Shown: positions 16,012 to 25,618, numbered from the stretch's first letter. The stretch is DNA of 64,000 nucleotides from a virus (IMGVR_UViG_3300022744_000020:62001-126000); one strand, 5' to 3'. Numbers and translations: made by a program. The notes: a model not told the origin generated them from the sequence alone.

Positions 16012-18585
16012 ATGACCTGCGATTATCTCCTCGAACACGCTCTCAAAAACGTGTGGTGTTCCCCGGAACAAGATAACCAGGTCATATTGAAACCAGCCAG
16101 GCTCACTCCATCGACGGGTGTGAGCCTGGCTTTCAGTTTCTCTATGACCCAATTGAGAATGCCCGATACCGGGCGCTTCCATCTGTTTCAGATTGGCCTG
16201 GTTCATCCGGCTCTGCTGAGTTTGAAAGCTGTTAAGAATCGCTGGATTCTTTTCTCTAGCGTTTGCGAAAAACTCAACACGATTTACGATCTGTACACGC
16301 AAAACGGTTTGCAGCTTGCGCGGACCCAATCTTGGTACATGGTTACTGAAAACCGTAACTTGATCATTGCGGTCAAGGAGCATCCTCGCGTCCCGGCAAG
16401 ACTGGGAATCGAGCCGCTGTTCCTGAGAATCTACCAAAATCACTACCTGGTTGATCTGGCCGATAGTGTTGCTGATTTTGGACTAGAGGTAAAGATTGAA
16501 GGCGGGATGCTGCCAACGCTGAACGAAGTAGTCGCGCTTCAAATGAAATACGAGGCCGCCGTCGCTCAAGCCAAAGCTACTCAGGGACATGTCTATAGTT
16601 TCTGCAATGGACATCTCGTTAAGAACATTTCACTTTTGACGGTCACAGGTGGGGATGTTGCGGAATTTGTTTATGATTCTTCCATCACGGAAGTTTTGGA
16701 TTTTCCGGTAACCGATCTGAAGATGTTCACCTCGACTTTAGACCGCCGAGGAAAATATCTTCTCCATCCACCAAAGACCGGAGTGGCTCAGATCAATTTC
16801 CAGGATGATGTCGATGTGTTTTTGATGGATGCCAATACCAAAAAAGGCATTTGGTATCACAAGAACCGAGAAGATGCTCTTAGAAACGTCACTCATCGGG
16901 ACTACTCGACGCCGGTCGAACATGTCGAGCAGTTTGTGCTGGCTCATTCAAGTTGGCTCACCAATGCGAATGCGGTTATTCGGCTACATGTTCGCTCCAC
17001 TGGGGTCGTGCGTGAATTAATTCAAGACCATGCACGAGTTCACGAACTCTACCGACTGCCTGATAGCGAGATCGTTAACTGCTTAACAAATGCTCAAGCC
17101 TCCATCTCGACGTGGAGAGCGGCGTCTTTGGAAGCTGGGGCTTACACCAGACTGATGAAGGTCCCCTCCGCTGAGATAACAAAGCCATTGGTGGCCAGCG
17201 CGTATGGCTATAACTACAGCGCCAAGCTGATTGGTAAAACCCATCACCGGGTAGAGGCGGCCCCTGGGGTTCGTAAAGTGGAAGTACCTGAGGCTTATCG
17301 TCCCAGATCCACTGTGCTGGAGCATGATGCCGAAGGACATTTGATTGGGTGGAGCTTATTGACGAACTCAACCACCTACGACTGTAAGAGTCCAGATGCT
17401 CGGATTGTGGAGTTTGTTTTTGGTCATGCGGGTACAGATCTTGACGAATGCGTCGACAAGAAATCCTGCACGGTCGAAGATTCCGAGTACGACTACCGTC
17501 TCTATGCCTGCCCAAAAACCTCCAACGACCAAGAAGAAGATTGGCGAGACGTCACAGGTGACAATAGCTTCTACCAGATCGTCAATGGCGTACTGACCTG
17601 GAAGACCACCGCCGACTGGAGAACGATTTCCAGATCGAATAAGAACTGCCTGATCAAAGAGATCGAACTCGATGTCAGCGATGGACAGATGGTGGTGACT
17701 TTGAGTAATCGGCAACTCAAAGCTGACGGCTTCTTTGAAGAGAAAGTGATGGAAGTCCCTCTCGGGGAACTTCATGTCTGGGTCAATGGAAGACCCTGCA
17801 TTGACGGGGTGGACTACCATTACAAATTCCCGCACATTCACTTCTGGAACAAAGAGTTTCTGATTGCGGGGAAGCAAAAGATCACGATTCTGCACAAGGG
17901 ACTGTGTGATTCGAATCTGCAACTGTCCGACCAATCAGAATCGGGGTTCGTCTACCGTGGGCGGTTGAGTGTGGATCAAAAATTCAGCACACGAAACGAT
18001 CGACCCATTCACATTGTCGTCGCCGGCTCCATCAAATTACCGGAAGATGTGGTGTTTGATGAGGACACGGAAACCTTCGATCAGAACAGCCCTCTTAACG
18101 GGAAACCGTACTGTGTTCGTGAAGGGGTGGTGCCGATGCGTTGTCAGTCTGGTAAAGACACGTACAAGTTTCGTGACGAGTCCAGAACGGTAGATAAGGA
18201 AATTTCAGGTTACCTTAGTCTGAAACTGCCCCAACAAAATCCTACGGATGTCAATCCAGTCAACGGCTACTGGAGAATTTATTCCCCGATGCTCAGTAAG
18301 GTCATCTACGATCTGAAGATGGGCACGTTCCTGCCAGCGTGCTTGACAAAACCAAACTACGGGGACAACGACATTCTGTTGGACTTGAAACGATATGAGT
18401 CGTTATACCTCGTGGATCCATTGAATCCTGAACTTCGACCGAACACTGGGTTTGTACTTATCGAACCACATCCGTGGGCGGGTGTCGTCTCGGTGAGTCT
18501 GAGTCACTACGTGTTCTTGAACAAGGTGGTCAAACTTTTGGCTGCCAACGTGGTTAACTTGGCCACCAGCGTCCGAATCAATTAA
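16012..18585 (+). CDS. Large probable virion structural protein, 857 aa
   Basis: The start has an excellent AAGGAG site (16000-16005). The 857-residue product is largely beta-rich, with repeated short domains in the C-terminal two-thirds (ELHVWVNGRPCIDGVDYHY; HIHFWNKEFLIAGKQKITIL), which is typical of tail or baseplate proteins. It sits between a 329-aa and a 575-aa protein in one operon near sheath and tube. A 12-bp hairpin lies inside codons 27-42 (see separate entry). I cannot name the phiKZ counterpart with confidence. Confidence 0.65.
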   Translation: MTCDYLLEHALKNVWCSPEQDNQVILKPARLTPSTGVSLAFSFSMTQLRMPDTGRFHLFQIGLVHPALLSLKAVKNRWILFSSVCEKLNTIYDLYTQNGLQLARTQSWYMVTENRNLIIAVKEHPRVPARLGIEPLFLRIYQNHYLVDLADSVADFGLEVKIEGGMLPTLNEVVALQMKYEAAVAQAKATQGHVYSFCNGHLVKNISLLTVTGGDVAEFVYDSSITEVLDFPVTDLKMFTSTLDRRGKYLLHPPKTGVAQINFQDDVDVFLMDANTKKGIWYHKNREDALRNVTHRDYSTPVEHVEQFVLAHSSWLTNANAVIRLHVRSTGVVRELIQDHARVHELYRLPDSEIVNCLTNAQASISTWRAASLEAGAYTRLMKVPSAEITKPLVASAYGYNYSAKLIGKTHHRVEAAPGVRKVEVPEAYRPRSTVLEHDAEGHLIGWSLLTNSTTYDCKSPDARIVEFVFGHAGTDLDECVDKKSCTVEDSEYDYRLYACPKTSNDQEEDWRDVTGDNSFYQIVNGVLTWKTTADWRTISRSNKNCLIKEIELDVSDGQMVVTLSNRQLKADGFFEEKVMEVPLGELHVWVNGRPCIDGVDYHYKFPHIHFWNKEFLIAGKQKITILHKGLCDSNLQLSDQSESGFVYRGRLSVDQKFSTRNDRPIHIVVAGSIKLPEDVVFDEDTETFDQNSPLNGKPYCVREGVVPMRCQSGKDTYKFRDESRTVDKEISGYLSLKLPQQNPTDVNPVNGYWRIYSPMLSKVIYDLKMGTFLPACLTKPNYGDNDILLDLKRYESLYLVDPLNPELRPNTGFVLIEPHPWAGVVSVSLSHYVFLNKVVKLLAANVVNLATSVRIN
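16092..16127 (+). repeat. Terminator-like hairpin inside a coding region
   Basis: The arms GCCAGGCTCAC and GTGAGCCTGGC (about 11-12 bp, perfect) flank a short loop about 80 bases inside the 16012 gene and are followed by TTTCAGTTTCTC. Coding sequence runs through it in frame. Confidence 0.7.
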
Positions 18586-18603
18586 CTTTAGAGAGAACGC
18601 AAT

Positions 18604-20331
18604 ATGAGCACCACCGGAAATCCGTTGGCCATTGTCGGTACGGATGGTTTCAGTCCCATCTATAACCCGGAAGGCCGTTTTCAACAATGGGATAAAGCCC
18701 AGATCTACCTGGGCCGAGAAGGAAAGAATAAGTACGTCCCGAACGTGCGGGACCACGTGGTCGAGACCATTGGTCGTCGGATCATGAAGTACATCGTTAC
18801 CAGCCTTTCTGTGGAGTTGGTGCCCACGCTGGAAGCGGAGGATCAGACGCTGTATTTGGGAGACATGTCCCAATACGACTGGTTGGTGGGCGTAGGGTTG
18901 GGGGCTCGAAGCGATTACTACCTTGCCTATGTCGATAAGCGAGTGAAGCCGAATCGCCTGTGCATCGACACTCGTTTGGTGGTTCCAGGCTCCGCTGCCG
19001 CCTACTGCAAGGTTTTCCGCGGAGCTACGCTGGATGACTCTGGCGTGGTGGTGAGTCGAGTCTATTCTCCGGGTGGTCAGTTCCTCAGTGAAAACATTCC
19101 TTTGGAATTGGTGGCGACTGGAACAATGAACAATCTGGCGATCAAGACACCGGTTGCGGCACACACCAATTTGGACCTCATCAACAACGAAAGACTCACG
19201 GCGGTCTTCTACGACAACAACGGCACGCCGATGGACCGGAGAAATCTGGTTGTGCACGAAACGGGCTACATTCGTAGTTTGGATGCTGGTAAGAAATACA
19301 TCATCAGCGTCGAACTTGAATCTCCCTTCATCGATCGTGGTAATCCGAGATTGATCAGCTATCCGATCAACCTTCCGCTTCAGGGTTTGAATCTGACGGC
19401 TGTCGTGACATATTCGAACGGTACGCAAACGGAGGTCAAGCGATTCGGGATTGATCAATCGAAGGTTGAGCTGTTTGGCTTCAGTCAGTACGTTTCTACA
19501 CGAGTGGGGAGAAAGTTCGAAGTGGTTCTGAAGTACCACCTCGGCGCAGATGAGATTTCCTACGATCTCAACAACGTGGGAAACACCTCCATCACCGTGA
19601 AGTACAACGCGGTAACGCTCAACGCCGATGGCGTCTACGGTATGCAGCTTTACGCATATCCGGTTTGGAAGGATGCCGTCTCTGGCTACTCGCTGAAATG
19701 GTGGATGTACAACTTGAGACGAAACGTTTTCTTCGACGTGACGGACCAGGTTCGAATCAACACAACGCTATCGGCTTTCAATCCTCTCAGTTACGGTGTT
19801 CTGCAGCGACTGTCGGTGTCGATCAATCTGAGAGACGTGAACCCGATGTACCGCAGCTACGTTCACACGCAAGTCATGGACGTGGTGCTCGAAGCGCCGG
19901 GATCAGATCGTAGTGGCACCAATTGGAGCGTGGGGTTTGTCCCAACGCAGGAAGCTCGGTACGGGATCGGTATCCATGCAACGACGCAGTACCTCTCTGC
20001 AGGTCGGTGGAATCTGAACATAACTTCCGGAATCACCAAGAAGTCGGAATGGATCGAGAGAATCTACAGGGCTACTCAACCACTGAGCGATCCGGGTACG
20101 GAATATGCGGCTCCGGAACCAACTCATTTCGTGCTGGTGGTTGGAGATTTGTCGGTGGAATATCCGATCGATCAGTGGAATTCGAACTTCACTGTGACGG
20201 CAGAGATGAGAAACAGTCAAAGCGTGTTCATCCGCTTCATTCATCGCACTCCTACCGATGATCTTCAACTCAGCATTGCTGGGATGATCGTCTATCAGTT
20301 GGATGCGACCGGAGCGGTTCTGGGCGTATAA
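18604..20331 (+). CDS. Probable virion structural protein, 575 aa
   Basis: ATG 18604 follows AGAGAG (about 18591-18597), 18 bases after the previous gene. The product is almost entirely beta-rich with many Asn, Tyr and Thr residues (YIRSLDAGKKYIISVELE; LNLTAVVTYSNGTQTEV), the profile of a tail, baseplate or fibre-like protein. It closes the 15.0-20.3 kb operon, which ends in a perfect 15-bp hairpin. The exact part of the virion is unknown. Confidence 0.65.
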   Translation: MSTTGNPLAIVGTDGFSPIYNPEGRFQQWDKAQIYLGREGKNKYVPNVRDHVVETIGRRIMKYIVTSLSVELVPTLEAEDQTLYLGDMSQYDWLVGVGLGARSDYYLAYVDKRVKPNRLCIDTRLVVPGSAAAYCKVFRGATLDDSGVVVSRVYSPGGQFLSENIPLELVATGTMNNLAIKTPVAAHTNLDLINNERLTAVFYDNNGTPMDRRNLVVHETGYIRSLDAGKKYIISVELESPFIDRGNPRLISYPINLPLQGLNLTAVVTYSNGTQTEVKRFGIDQSKVELFGFSQYVSTRVGRKFEVVLKYHLGADEISYDLNNVGNTSITVKYNAVTLNADGVYGMQLYAYPVWKDAVSGYSLKWWMYNLRRNVFFDVTDQVRINTTLSAFNPLSYGVLQRLSVSINLRDVNPMYRSYVHTQVMDVVLEAPGSDRSGTNWSVGFVPTQEARYGIGIHATTQYLSAGRWNLNITSGITKKSEWIERIYRATQPLSDPGTEYAAPEPTHFVLVVGDLSVEYPIDQWNSNFTVTAEMRNSQSVFIRFIHRTPTDDLQLSIAGMIVYQLDATGAVLGV

Positions 20332-20343
20332 GCTCAATCAAAT

Positions 20344-20386
20344 TACGCCAACGCAGCCATGGGGAAACCCAGGCTGCGTTGGCGTA
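20344..20386 (+). terminator. Terminator hairpin
   Basis: A perfect 15-bp stem (TACGCCAACGCAGCC and its complement) has a 13-nt loop. There is no strong U-tract directly after it. Confidence 0.72.
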
Positions 20387-20417
20387 TGCTGAAACCTTAT
20401 TGGAAGTTATAATGACC

Positions 20418-20426
20418 CTATATTAC
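20418..20426 (+). promoter_or_regulatory. Putative early-type promoter (CTATATTAC)
   Basis: This is the second exact TATATTAC octamer in the window, 50 bases before ATG 20476 and right after a hairpin terminator. Confidence 0.65.
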
Positions 20427-20475
20427 TTACGTGAGTAATTGATCAAACGTCTCTTCCACCACCGAGGTAATCCTC

Positions 20476-21252
20476 ATGACCCGTAATTGCATTTTCCCCG
20501 CTACTGCTGAAGACTTCGAGCGTCCCTATTACGGTGGGGTAAAACGAAAGATCTTCACCTTGAAGGAAGCCAACGAATATCTGAAGACTGAACAGCAACT
20601 CATCACTCAAAGCAGCTCTACCTGGGGCGTTCATTTTTACTGCAACGATCATTTGTTTTCGGCTGTTAGAAACAAGGGAGAGGAAACTCTCTGGCTTCTG
20701 CCAGAGTATTTTTGTCCCAGCACCCATCGATTAACCCAAGGTCGGCGTCACGTTGTTCCTCGCGCCGGTCTGGAAGACGGCGTGGTCGATAGCGTGGAAA
20801 AATATGAATTCATTTTCCACCACGATAGCAGACTCCTTACAACTTTAGAAGAGTTGATTCATTTCATCAACGTGGAGCAGCCACGGATGGCCAAAGAGAT
20901 CGCTCTCAAGATGCTGCGAAATAAACCAAAAAGCGTCACCTATCAGGACAACTTCCTTGGTGTTCCGGTCCACCAGATTTTGGCAGATAAAAGGATCCCG
21001 ATTTCAAAGATCGTCGCGGACAAGTCCGGATCTATCTACCGCCTACATGGCTATCGCTACGAGTGCGGCGATGTCTATTGGCACTCACGCGAGATGGTGG
21101 AAGTTGGGCACCAATACTGGCTTCGAGTGACAGCAACGTACGGCTCTCTGAAAAGAAAGAACAAGAACCTCAAACACATCCAGACCCGACTGGACAAGAA
21201 GGCGGAAAAGCATCTGCGCGAAGCCGTCATCGACTACATCGAGAGGAAGTAA
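20476..21252 (+). CDS. Hypothetical protein, 258 aa
   Basis: The start follows CGAGG (20461-20465). The protein is basic, rich in His, Arg and Tyr, and ends in a Lys/Arg-rich helix (KRKNKNLKHIQTRLDKKAEK), so nucleic-acid binding is conceivable. It leads an operon with two small basic genes. An exact early-type promoter precedes it. No family is recognised. Confidence 0.7.
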   Translation: MTRNCIFPATAEDFERPYYGGVKRKIFTLKEANEYLKTEQQLITQSSSTWGVHFYCNDHLFSAVRNKGEETLWLLPEYFCPSTHRLTQGRRHVVPRAGLEDGVVDSVEKYEFIFHHDSRLLTTLEELIHFINVEQPRMAKEIALKMLRNKPKSVTYQDNFLGVPVHQILADKRIPISKIVADKSGSIYRLHGYRYECGDVYWHSREMVEVGHQYWLRVTATYGSLKRKNKNLKHIQTRLDKKAEKHLREAVIDYIERK

Positions 21253-21256
21253 GGTC

Positions 21257-21658
21257 GTGAACCAAAAAGAAATTCTCCAATTCGTTCAGAATCGTCCAAA
21301 GAACCTGCATGGTTTCGATGATTGGTTCAGAACCGACATGCACGAAATCTTAACGCGAGGTATCCGCGTCAAGCGGCTGAGAATTTACCGTGTTGTTTGG
21401 CACGATTCGTCCGGTCGGGAGTTTATCCAATATGAAGTGGAATGCGAGACCGGCCGCCGACATCACGATGGTCGGATTGAGTGGTTTCAGAACGGATGTG
21501 CGGTGGGGGTTTTTCCGCACGACGACCGAAGAGGGAACCGCAGCTATAGGAAAGCAAAGCGCCACGTCAACCAACTCTCGAAGACCTGGGCGAACCGGGC
21601 CAAGAGGCAGCTTTCTGAAGAGCTTCAAAGCAAGAAATGGATGCTTCTCGTTCAGTAA
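21257..21658 (+). CDS. Hypothetical basic protein, 133 aa
   Basis: The GTG start is at 21257 with GAGGAAGTAAGG just upstream, 4 bases after the preceding stop. The product is very basic (Arg, Lys, His), with RIYRVVWHDSSGREFIQYEV in the middle and an Arg/Lys-rich C-terminal helix. Its style resembles the C-terminal region of the 20476 product. The function is unknown. Confidence 0.68.
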   Translation: MNQKEILQFVQNRPKNLHGFDDWFRTDMHEILTRGIRVKRLRIYRVVWHDSSGREFIQYEVECETGRRHHDGRIEWFQNGCAVGVFPHDDRRGNRSYRKAKRHVNQLSKTWANRAKRQLSEELQSKKWMLLVQ

Positions 21659-21714
21659 AAAAAAAACCAATCCCGCAAATATATAGAGCAACTCGTCTGG
21701 TACTTGGAGTAACT

Positions 21715-22002
21715 ATGACCATTTTGGAAAAACTCAGAAAGCTGCGCGAAACAAGCAAAGCGGATGTAAAATTGACAGTCTTCGACCTCGCCGATCGCAA
21801 GGACGAGTTGAAGAAAACGATCAACGAAATGCGGGTTGGTGATGTGGTTGGTGGTATTGCAACCATCAACACCATTTTGCAGAATGGACAGGTCGTCTAC
21901 GTCAAGGTCACGCATCTTCCGCAGAGTTTGAAAATTCGGAGATTCTGGCACTACGAAATCGATGCGGCGCTGGATCACGCCTTGACCCAGTACGGCGCGT
22001 GA
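21715..22002 (+). CDS. Hypothetical protein, 95 aa
   Basis: ATG 21715 follows TTGGAG (21704-21709); earlier in-frame codons overlap the previous gene. The N-terminal half is a charged helix (MTILEKLRKLRETSKADVKL) and the rest is beta-rich. A weak AT-rich site (AATATATAG, about 21677) could be a promoter. A strong terminator follows. Confidence 0.66.
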   Translation: MTILEKLRKLRETSKADVKLTVFDLADRKDELKKTINEMRVGDVVGGIATINTILQNGQVVYVKVTHLPQSLKIRRFWHYEIDAALDHALTQYGA

Positions 22003-22020
22003 GTTCTGCCGACGAATGAA

Positions 22021-22060
22021 CAGGCACTCCGGGGATTCCCCGGAGTGCCTGAATCTTTTT
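22021..22060 (+). terminator. Rho-independent terminator
   Basis: A perfect 14-bp stem (CAGGCACTCCGGGG and its complement) has the loop ATT and is followed by AATCTTTTTATTTTG. Confidence 0.88.
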
Positions 22061-22104
22061 ATTTTGTTGTTCAATCTTTAGAACCTCAACCACAAAGGTG
22101 CTTT

Positions 22105-22935
22105 ATGAATTACACCCTGAACATTGCCCACGTAATGGCCTGCGATCTCCCTGAGAAACTCCAAAGTCTCGGAATGGGGCATACACCCAAAGGACAAGTG
22201 CTAATGGAGGCACTACTTAACGTGGAGTTCTTTCGAGACTTTATTGTGGTGATTGGAAAGATTGAGGACGAGGAACAGCGGCATCACGGCTGGGTTGTTT
22301 CCATGTCGGCGTATCATCCAGGAACAATAGTCATCAAGAGAAACAAAGCTGTCTTCACCGGAGTTTATGGCGATCCTAAAGATCATCTATTCATAATTCA
22401 AATGGATTCCACAGATAGAGGGCTGCATTTAGGAGCATTGGAAGTTATTTCAAAGATAAGAAAAATTGCAAATTCTCGTGATAAAAACCAGGAAGCGACA
22501 GTCAATCAAGTTTTCGGTTTGCGGGCTCTTTTGAGAGAGTATTGCGTCTGTAATTCTGATGTTTCAGGCTCTACGGCATTTGCCCCTCCTTCAGTTTTTC
22601 TGATGCACTCGGTAAAAAATCAAGAAAACGCGAAGTATTACAGCGCGGCGGGAATCAGGATTGGTCCTAAGTGGATACGCGACGTGAGGGCGTGGGTTTA
22701 TGTCAGTCCCATCGGGCTTGTTTTCCGAGGAATGCATGTCGTCGCTGAAGATTCCAAGACCGGAGAGTTACGAACACACACTCGTTATGGAACGGAATAC
22801 CGAGTCGAAGACTCTTATAACGAGGCAACCCTCATGGCTTGGCTGATGGATAATTATCCTACGTTTGATCCGCATGGAAAAGATTTCTTTGAACACGGAA
22901 CCACCAAAGGTTGGAGTTTTTCCTATTCGGAATGA
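22105..22935 (+). CDS. Hypothetical protein, 276 aa
   Basis: ATG 22105 follows AAAGGTG (22094-22100). The sequence is mixed, with a beta-rich N-terminal part (DFIVVIGKIEDEEQRHHGWVV) and a C-terminal segment including TRYGTEYRVEDSYNEATLM. It is a monocistronic-looking gene between a terminator and a promoter-like site. The function is unknown. Confidence 0.7.
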   Translation: MNYTLNIAHVMACDLPEKLQSLGMGHTPKGQVLMEALLNVEFFRDFIVVIGKIEDEEQRHHGWVVSMSAYHPGTIVIKRNKAVFTGVYGDPKDHLFIIQMDSTDRGLHLGALEVISKIRKIANSRDKNQEATVNQVFGLRALLREYCVCNSDVSGSTAFAPPSVFLMHSVKNQENAKYYSAAGIRIGPKWIRDVRAWVYVSPIGLVFRGMHVVAEDSKTGELRTHTRYGTEYRVEDSYNEATLMAWLMDNYPTFDPHGKDFFEHGTTKGWSFSYSE

Positions 22936-22942
22936 ATTAAGA

Positions 22943-22953
22943 ACATACATTAC
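22943..22953 (+). promoter_or_regulatory. Putative promoter (ACATACATTAC)
   Basis: This is an exact copy of the motif at 9886, 35 bases before ATG 22988 and 8 bases after the preceding stop. Confidence 0.65.
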
Positions 22954-22987
22954 CTTAGTGCTTTCAACCAACCATAGAGGTTTTTCG

Positions 22988-23581
22988 ATGATTGATAATG
23001 ACCGCGTTGACACCCTGGCTGACGTTCTGAGTGGGTGGTGGAACAGGATTTGTCGCTGGATAACGAACAACCCTACGGCGGTAGACGCTGCAGCATTCGT
23101 GGCTGACCGCGACATCTCCAGCAAGACCGAAGATCGTCGTCCGCTTCACTGGACGGATGAGCATTTCCTGGGGTGTCCCGTCATCGTTTTGTCGGGAGAC
23201 AAGGGAGATGACATCTCTGTTGCGATTGGTTTCGCAACAGATATTTTCGAGCTGGGTACAAACCAATACACCCTGGTGATCGATAACTATCTGGGTCGCG
23301 GAAGCCCGGACAACGAAAAGATCATCTCGTTTGGTCGGATGTTTCCGTATTCGGAGAGTCTTCTGTGCGCTCTAAGCGTCCTCAGTCCTGATGAAGTCAT
23401 GACCATCACTGCCCGTGGTGGTTCTTTGATGATCGATCAGGAACAGCCGTGGAAGCTCCTGGTCCCTCCGAAGAATGCGGAGCCGCTGGTCGATTACGAC
23501 AAAGTGAAAGACGTCCTGAATCGTGAGGGTTTCTACGACCATGAGTTCTTCATGGAACCATGGAAAGACGGAGAAAATTGA
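22988..23581 (+). CDS. Hypothetical protein, 197 aa
   Basis: ATG 22988 follows AGAGG (22975-22979). The product has a helical N-terminus (MIDNDRVDTLADVLSGWWNR) and an alpha/beta remainder (GCPVIVLSGDKGDDISVAIG). It ends one base before the next start (TGAAATG), so it leads a tight operon of five genes to 25546. The function is unknown. Confidence 0.7.
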   Translation: MIDNDRVDTLADVLSGWWNRICRWITNNPTAVDAAAFVADRDISSKTEDRRPLHWTDEHFLGCPVIVLSGDKGDDISVAIGFATDIFELGTNQYTLVIDNYLGRGSPDNEKIISFGRMFPYSESLLCALSVLSPDEVMTITARGGSLMIDQEQPWKLLVPPKNAEPLVDYDKVKDVLNREGFYDHEFFMEPWKDGEN

Positions 23582-23582
23582 A

Positions 23583-23846
23583 ATGAAGCGAATCATCATC
23601 CAGCAAACTAAGGGTTGCTTTCGTCGATTCACGCTGGGCAAACGCCCGTTGTTGTTGCCCTTGTGGCCCATCGTGGGTGAGGATCATCCAGCATGGATCG
23701 TTCAAGAAAACATTAGTCGCTGGCCTCTCGGCGACAGCCTGCGCTGGAAAAGCGACTGCGGAATGATGCTATTCAAGGATCGTCGGCAAGCCAAGCGCTA
23801 CATCAATCGAAAAAGCCAGATGTTCAAACGTCATCGTCGAGACTGA
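23583..23846 (+). CDS. Hypothetical basic protein, 87 aa
   Basis: ATG 23583 follows GGAGA (about 23570) and sits one base after the previous stop. The product is small and basic (MKRIIIQQTKGCFRRFTLGK... KRYINRKSQMFKRHRRD), so nucleic-acid binding is possible. It is the second gene of the 22.9-25.5 kb operon. Confidence 0.66.
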   Translation: MKRIIIQQTKGCFRRFTLGKRPLLLPLWPIVGEDHPAWIVQENISRWPLGDSLRWKSDCGMMLFKDRRQAKRYINRKSQMFKRHRRD

Positions 23847-23891
23847 ACGTCGGATTAAAAACATCAACAGCGAAACAAAGAAGGAACAATC

Positions 23892-24596
23892 ATGACCATT
23901 TGGATAGCCTCCATCCCCCTCGAACATTGCCGTAAAGGAACGGTCTCCTGGACCCTTCCAGAGGCAGGTTGGAAAATGATGCGCCGCAAGCGCCCACTGA
24001 TCCTCAATCTGGATCCGGACGGATTTCTGAAGGAAGAACTTCAGGAACGCGCCAAGCTGGAGATGAATCTCTATCAGCTTCAAAGTCCGCAACACCCCGA
24101 AGCGATGGCGTATTTCGATGTGGTCGGTGATCGCACCTCCGGACCTTTCAGTGAAGAGGGCTTTGATCGCCAGAATTGCCTTCTGTGCCAGCTTGCTCTG
24201 GGAGTCAGTCAGACGCTGGAAGTCCGGACAAACCTTGCTTACTGGTGGAATTTGCCGGAAGGTCAGGTCCCGGACGAAGACGGGAAACAATTAGTTAATC
24301 CGTATCTTCACCTGAAAGGGGTGAATTATCTCCGGGCAAACGTTCTGACCTTCGAAACGCAAGCTCGTACGGCCGGCATGTCGCTGAAGGACGCAGCGAA
24401 TCATCGCAATCAGCTTGCCTCGAAAGTTCTGAAACTCCCACTGCTGACCAATCGCGTCCGTGAGCGAGCCATCCAGAACATCCAGCTTGGAGATGACATC
24501 GGCAAGGTCCTGGAAAGGACCAAGCTGCAATTACAGGCACTTGAAAATGCTCGGAGATCAATCGGCCGGGGTTTGGCCAACCACGAACCCTATTAA
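23892..24596 (+). CDS. Hypothetical protein, 234 aa
   Basis: The start follows AAGAAGGA (about 23878-23885). The protein is mainly helical. Residues 60-130 include two Cys close together (QNCLLCQLALG), and the C-terminal third is a long helix (IGKVLERTKLQLQALENARR). It is the third gene of the operon, 10 bases before the next. The function is unknown. Confidence 0.7.
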   Translation: MTIWIASIPLEHCRKGTVSWTLPEAGWKMMRRKRPLILNLDPDGFLKEELQERAKLEMNLYQLQSPQHPEAMAYFDVVGDRTSGPFSEEGFDRQNCLLCQLALGVSQTLEVRTNLAYWWNLPEGQVPDEDGKQLVNPYLHLKGVNYLRANVLTFETQARTAGMSLKDAANHRNQLASKVLKLPLLTNRVRERAIQNIQLGDDIGKVLERTKLQLQALENARRSIGRGLANHEPY

Positions 24597-24605
24597 GGAG
24601 CTGGA

Positions 24606-25358
24606 ATGTCTGTTCCATTCTATCGCAACATTTACCTCGAGACGACGCCTTACGCGTTTCGAGATCTGCCGATGAACATCAAACCGCCGGGGGAGCTCTG
24701 GGCGATTTATGGTCACGTCTTCCGGGAAGGAAGTTGTAGTTACGGCTTACTGGAATGGTGTTACGACCAAGCCGATGCCGAAAAGCTTCTGCTGGAGATG
24801 AAGAAGGATCCGGGGATCTACTGTCTGAAAGCTCAAAGCTATCAGGAATGGGAGTTCCAGGAGCGTGGACATGTCAGCAAGGAGCAAAGAAAGAAGAAGG
24901 CCATCGAGCGCCAGCGCAACGGAGTAAAGCTCTGCCGGCTGATATGCAAAGCGGTAGAGTCGATTCAAGCAGCTCGCGATCGCCATCAAGACTTCTCTGA
25001 AATGAAACGGTCCCCGGAGAAGTCCTGGACGGAGCTGACTACGCATCTAATCGAACTCGGTTTGCTGAGACCTCTTCCGGAAAACCCCTTCAGTGTCGAA
25101 CAATACGATTGGGATCGCTGTTACTGGGATGGTCTGATGGCTCTGCTTTATCAGATCGCGTGCGCTCGGGTGGCGATTTCCCCGGACTACGATTACATCC
25201 AGATCGATTTCGTAACCTCCGGCATTGCCCTGGCCGAGAGGACTCGTCGGGAAACGACACTGAAGTGTGAACTTCCTGATACTTCGATCTTCCTTCGCGT
25301 CCTGGTCGCAAACCACAACAGTCCAAGCAAGGAGCTCCCATGGACGATGAGAAAATAA
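24606..25358 (+). CDS. Hypothetical protein, 250 aa
   Basis: The start follows AAGGAG (24595-24600), which overlaps the stop of the previous gene. The protein is alpha/beta with a very basic helix at about residues 95-110 (SKEQRKKKAIERQRNG). Its last 19 bases overlap the next gene. The function is unknown. Confidence 0.7.
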   Translation: MSVPFYRNIYLETTPYAFRDLPMNIKPPGELWAIYGHVFREGSCSYGLLEWCYDQADAEKLLLEMKKDPGIYCLKAQSYQEWEFQERGHVSKEQRKKKAIERQRNGVKLCRLICKAVESIQAARDRHQDFSEMKRSPEKSWTELTTHLIELGLLRPLPENPFSVEQYDWDRCYWDGLMALLYQIACARVAISPDYDYIQIDFVTSGIALAERTRRETTLKCELPDTSIFLRVLVANHNSPSKELPWTMRK

Positions 25359-25546
25359 AAGTGCATCTATCTCTAGGCGGCATTCTCTTGGGTGTCGGTC
25401 TTGGTTTGGGCATGCTCATGGCTGCCAAACTTCAGGTAGAAAAAGAAAGGGCCGAACAACAAGATCGAAAGTTGCTCGAGCAACCGCGACTTCCCCTTAA
25501 TACCAGGAATCCAAAACCCTACCGCTACCGTCGATCGGTGAGGTAA
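25340..25546 (+). CDS. Small membrane-anchored protein, 68 aa
   Basis: ATG 25340 follows AAGGAG (25329-25334) inside the previous gene. There is one Gly/Leu-rich membrane span at residues 9-29 (HLSLGGILLGVGLGLGMLMA), then a charged helix (KLQVEKERAEQQDRKLLEQ) and a basic Pro-rich tail. This topology, an N-terminal anchor plus coiled segment, resembles an inner-membrane spanin, but no outer partner is seen, so this is only a possibility. It closes the operon. Confidence 0.66.
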   Translation: MDDEKIKVHLSLGGILLGVGLGLGMLMAAKLQVEKERAEQQDRKLLEQPRLPLNTRNPKPYRYRRSVR

Positions 25547-25567
25547 ATTCACCTGAATCCGTTGAGT

Positions 25568-25604
25568 GTTCGAACAGATACCCTCTGTTCGAACTACTTT
25601 CTTT
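25568..25604 (+). terminator. Rho-independent terminator
   Basis: The stem GTTCGAACAGA / TCTGTTCGAAC has a 5-nt loop and is followed by TACTTTCTTTTTG. Confidence 0.82.
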
Positions 25605-25618
25605 TTGCAAAGTAAAAA

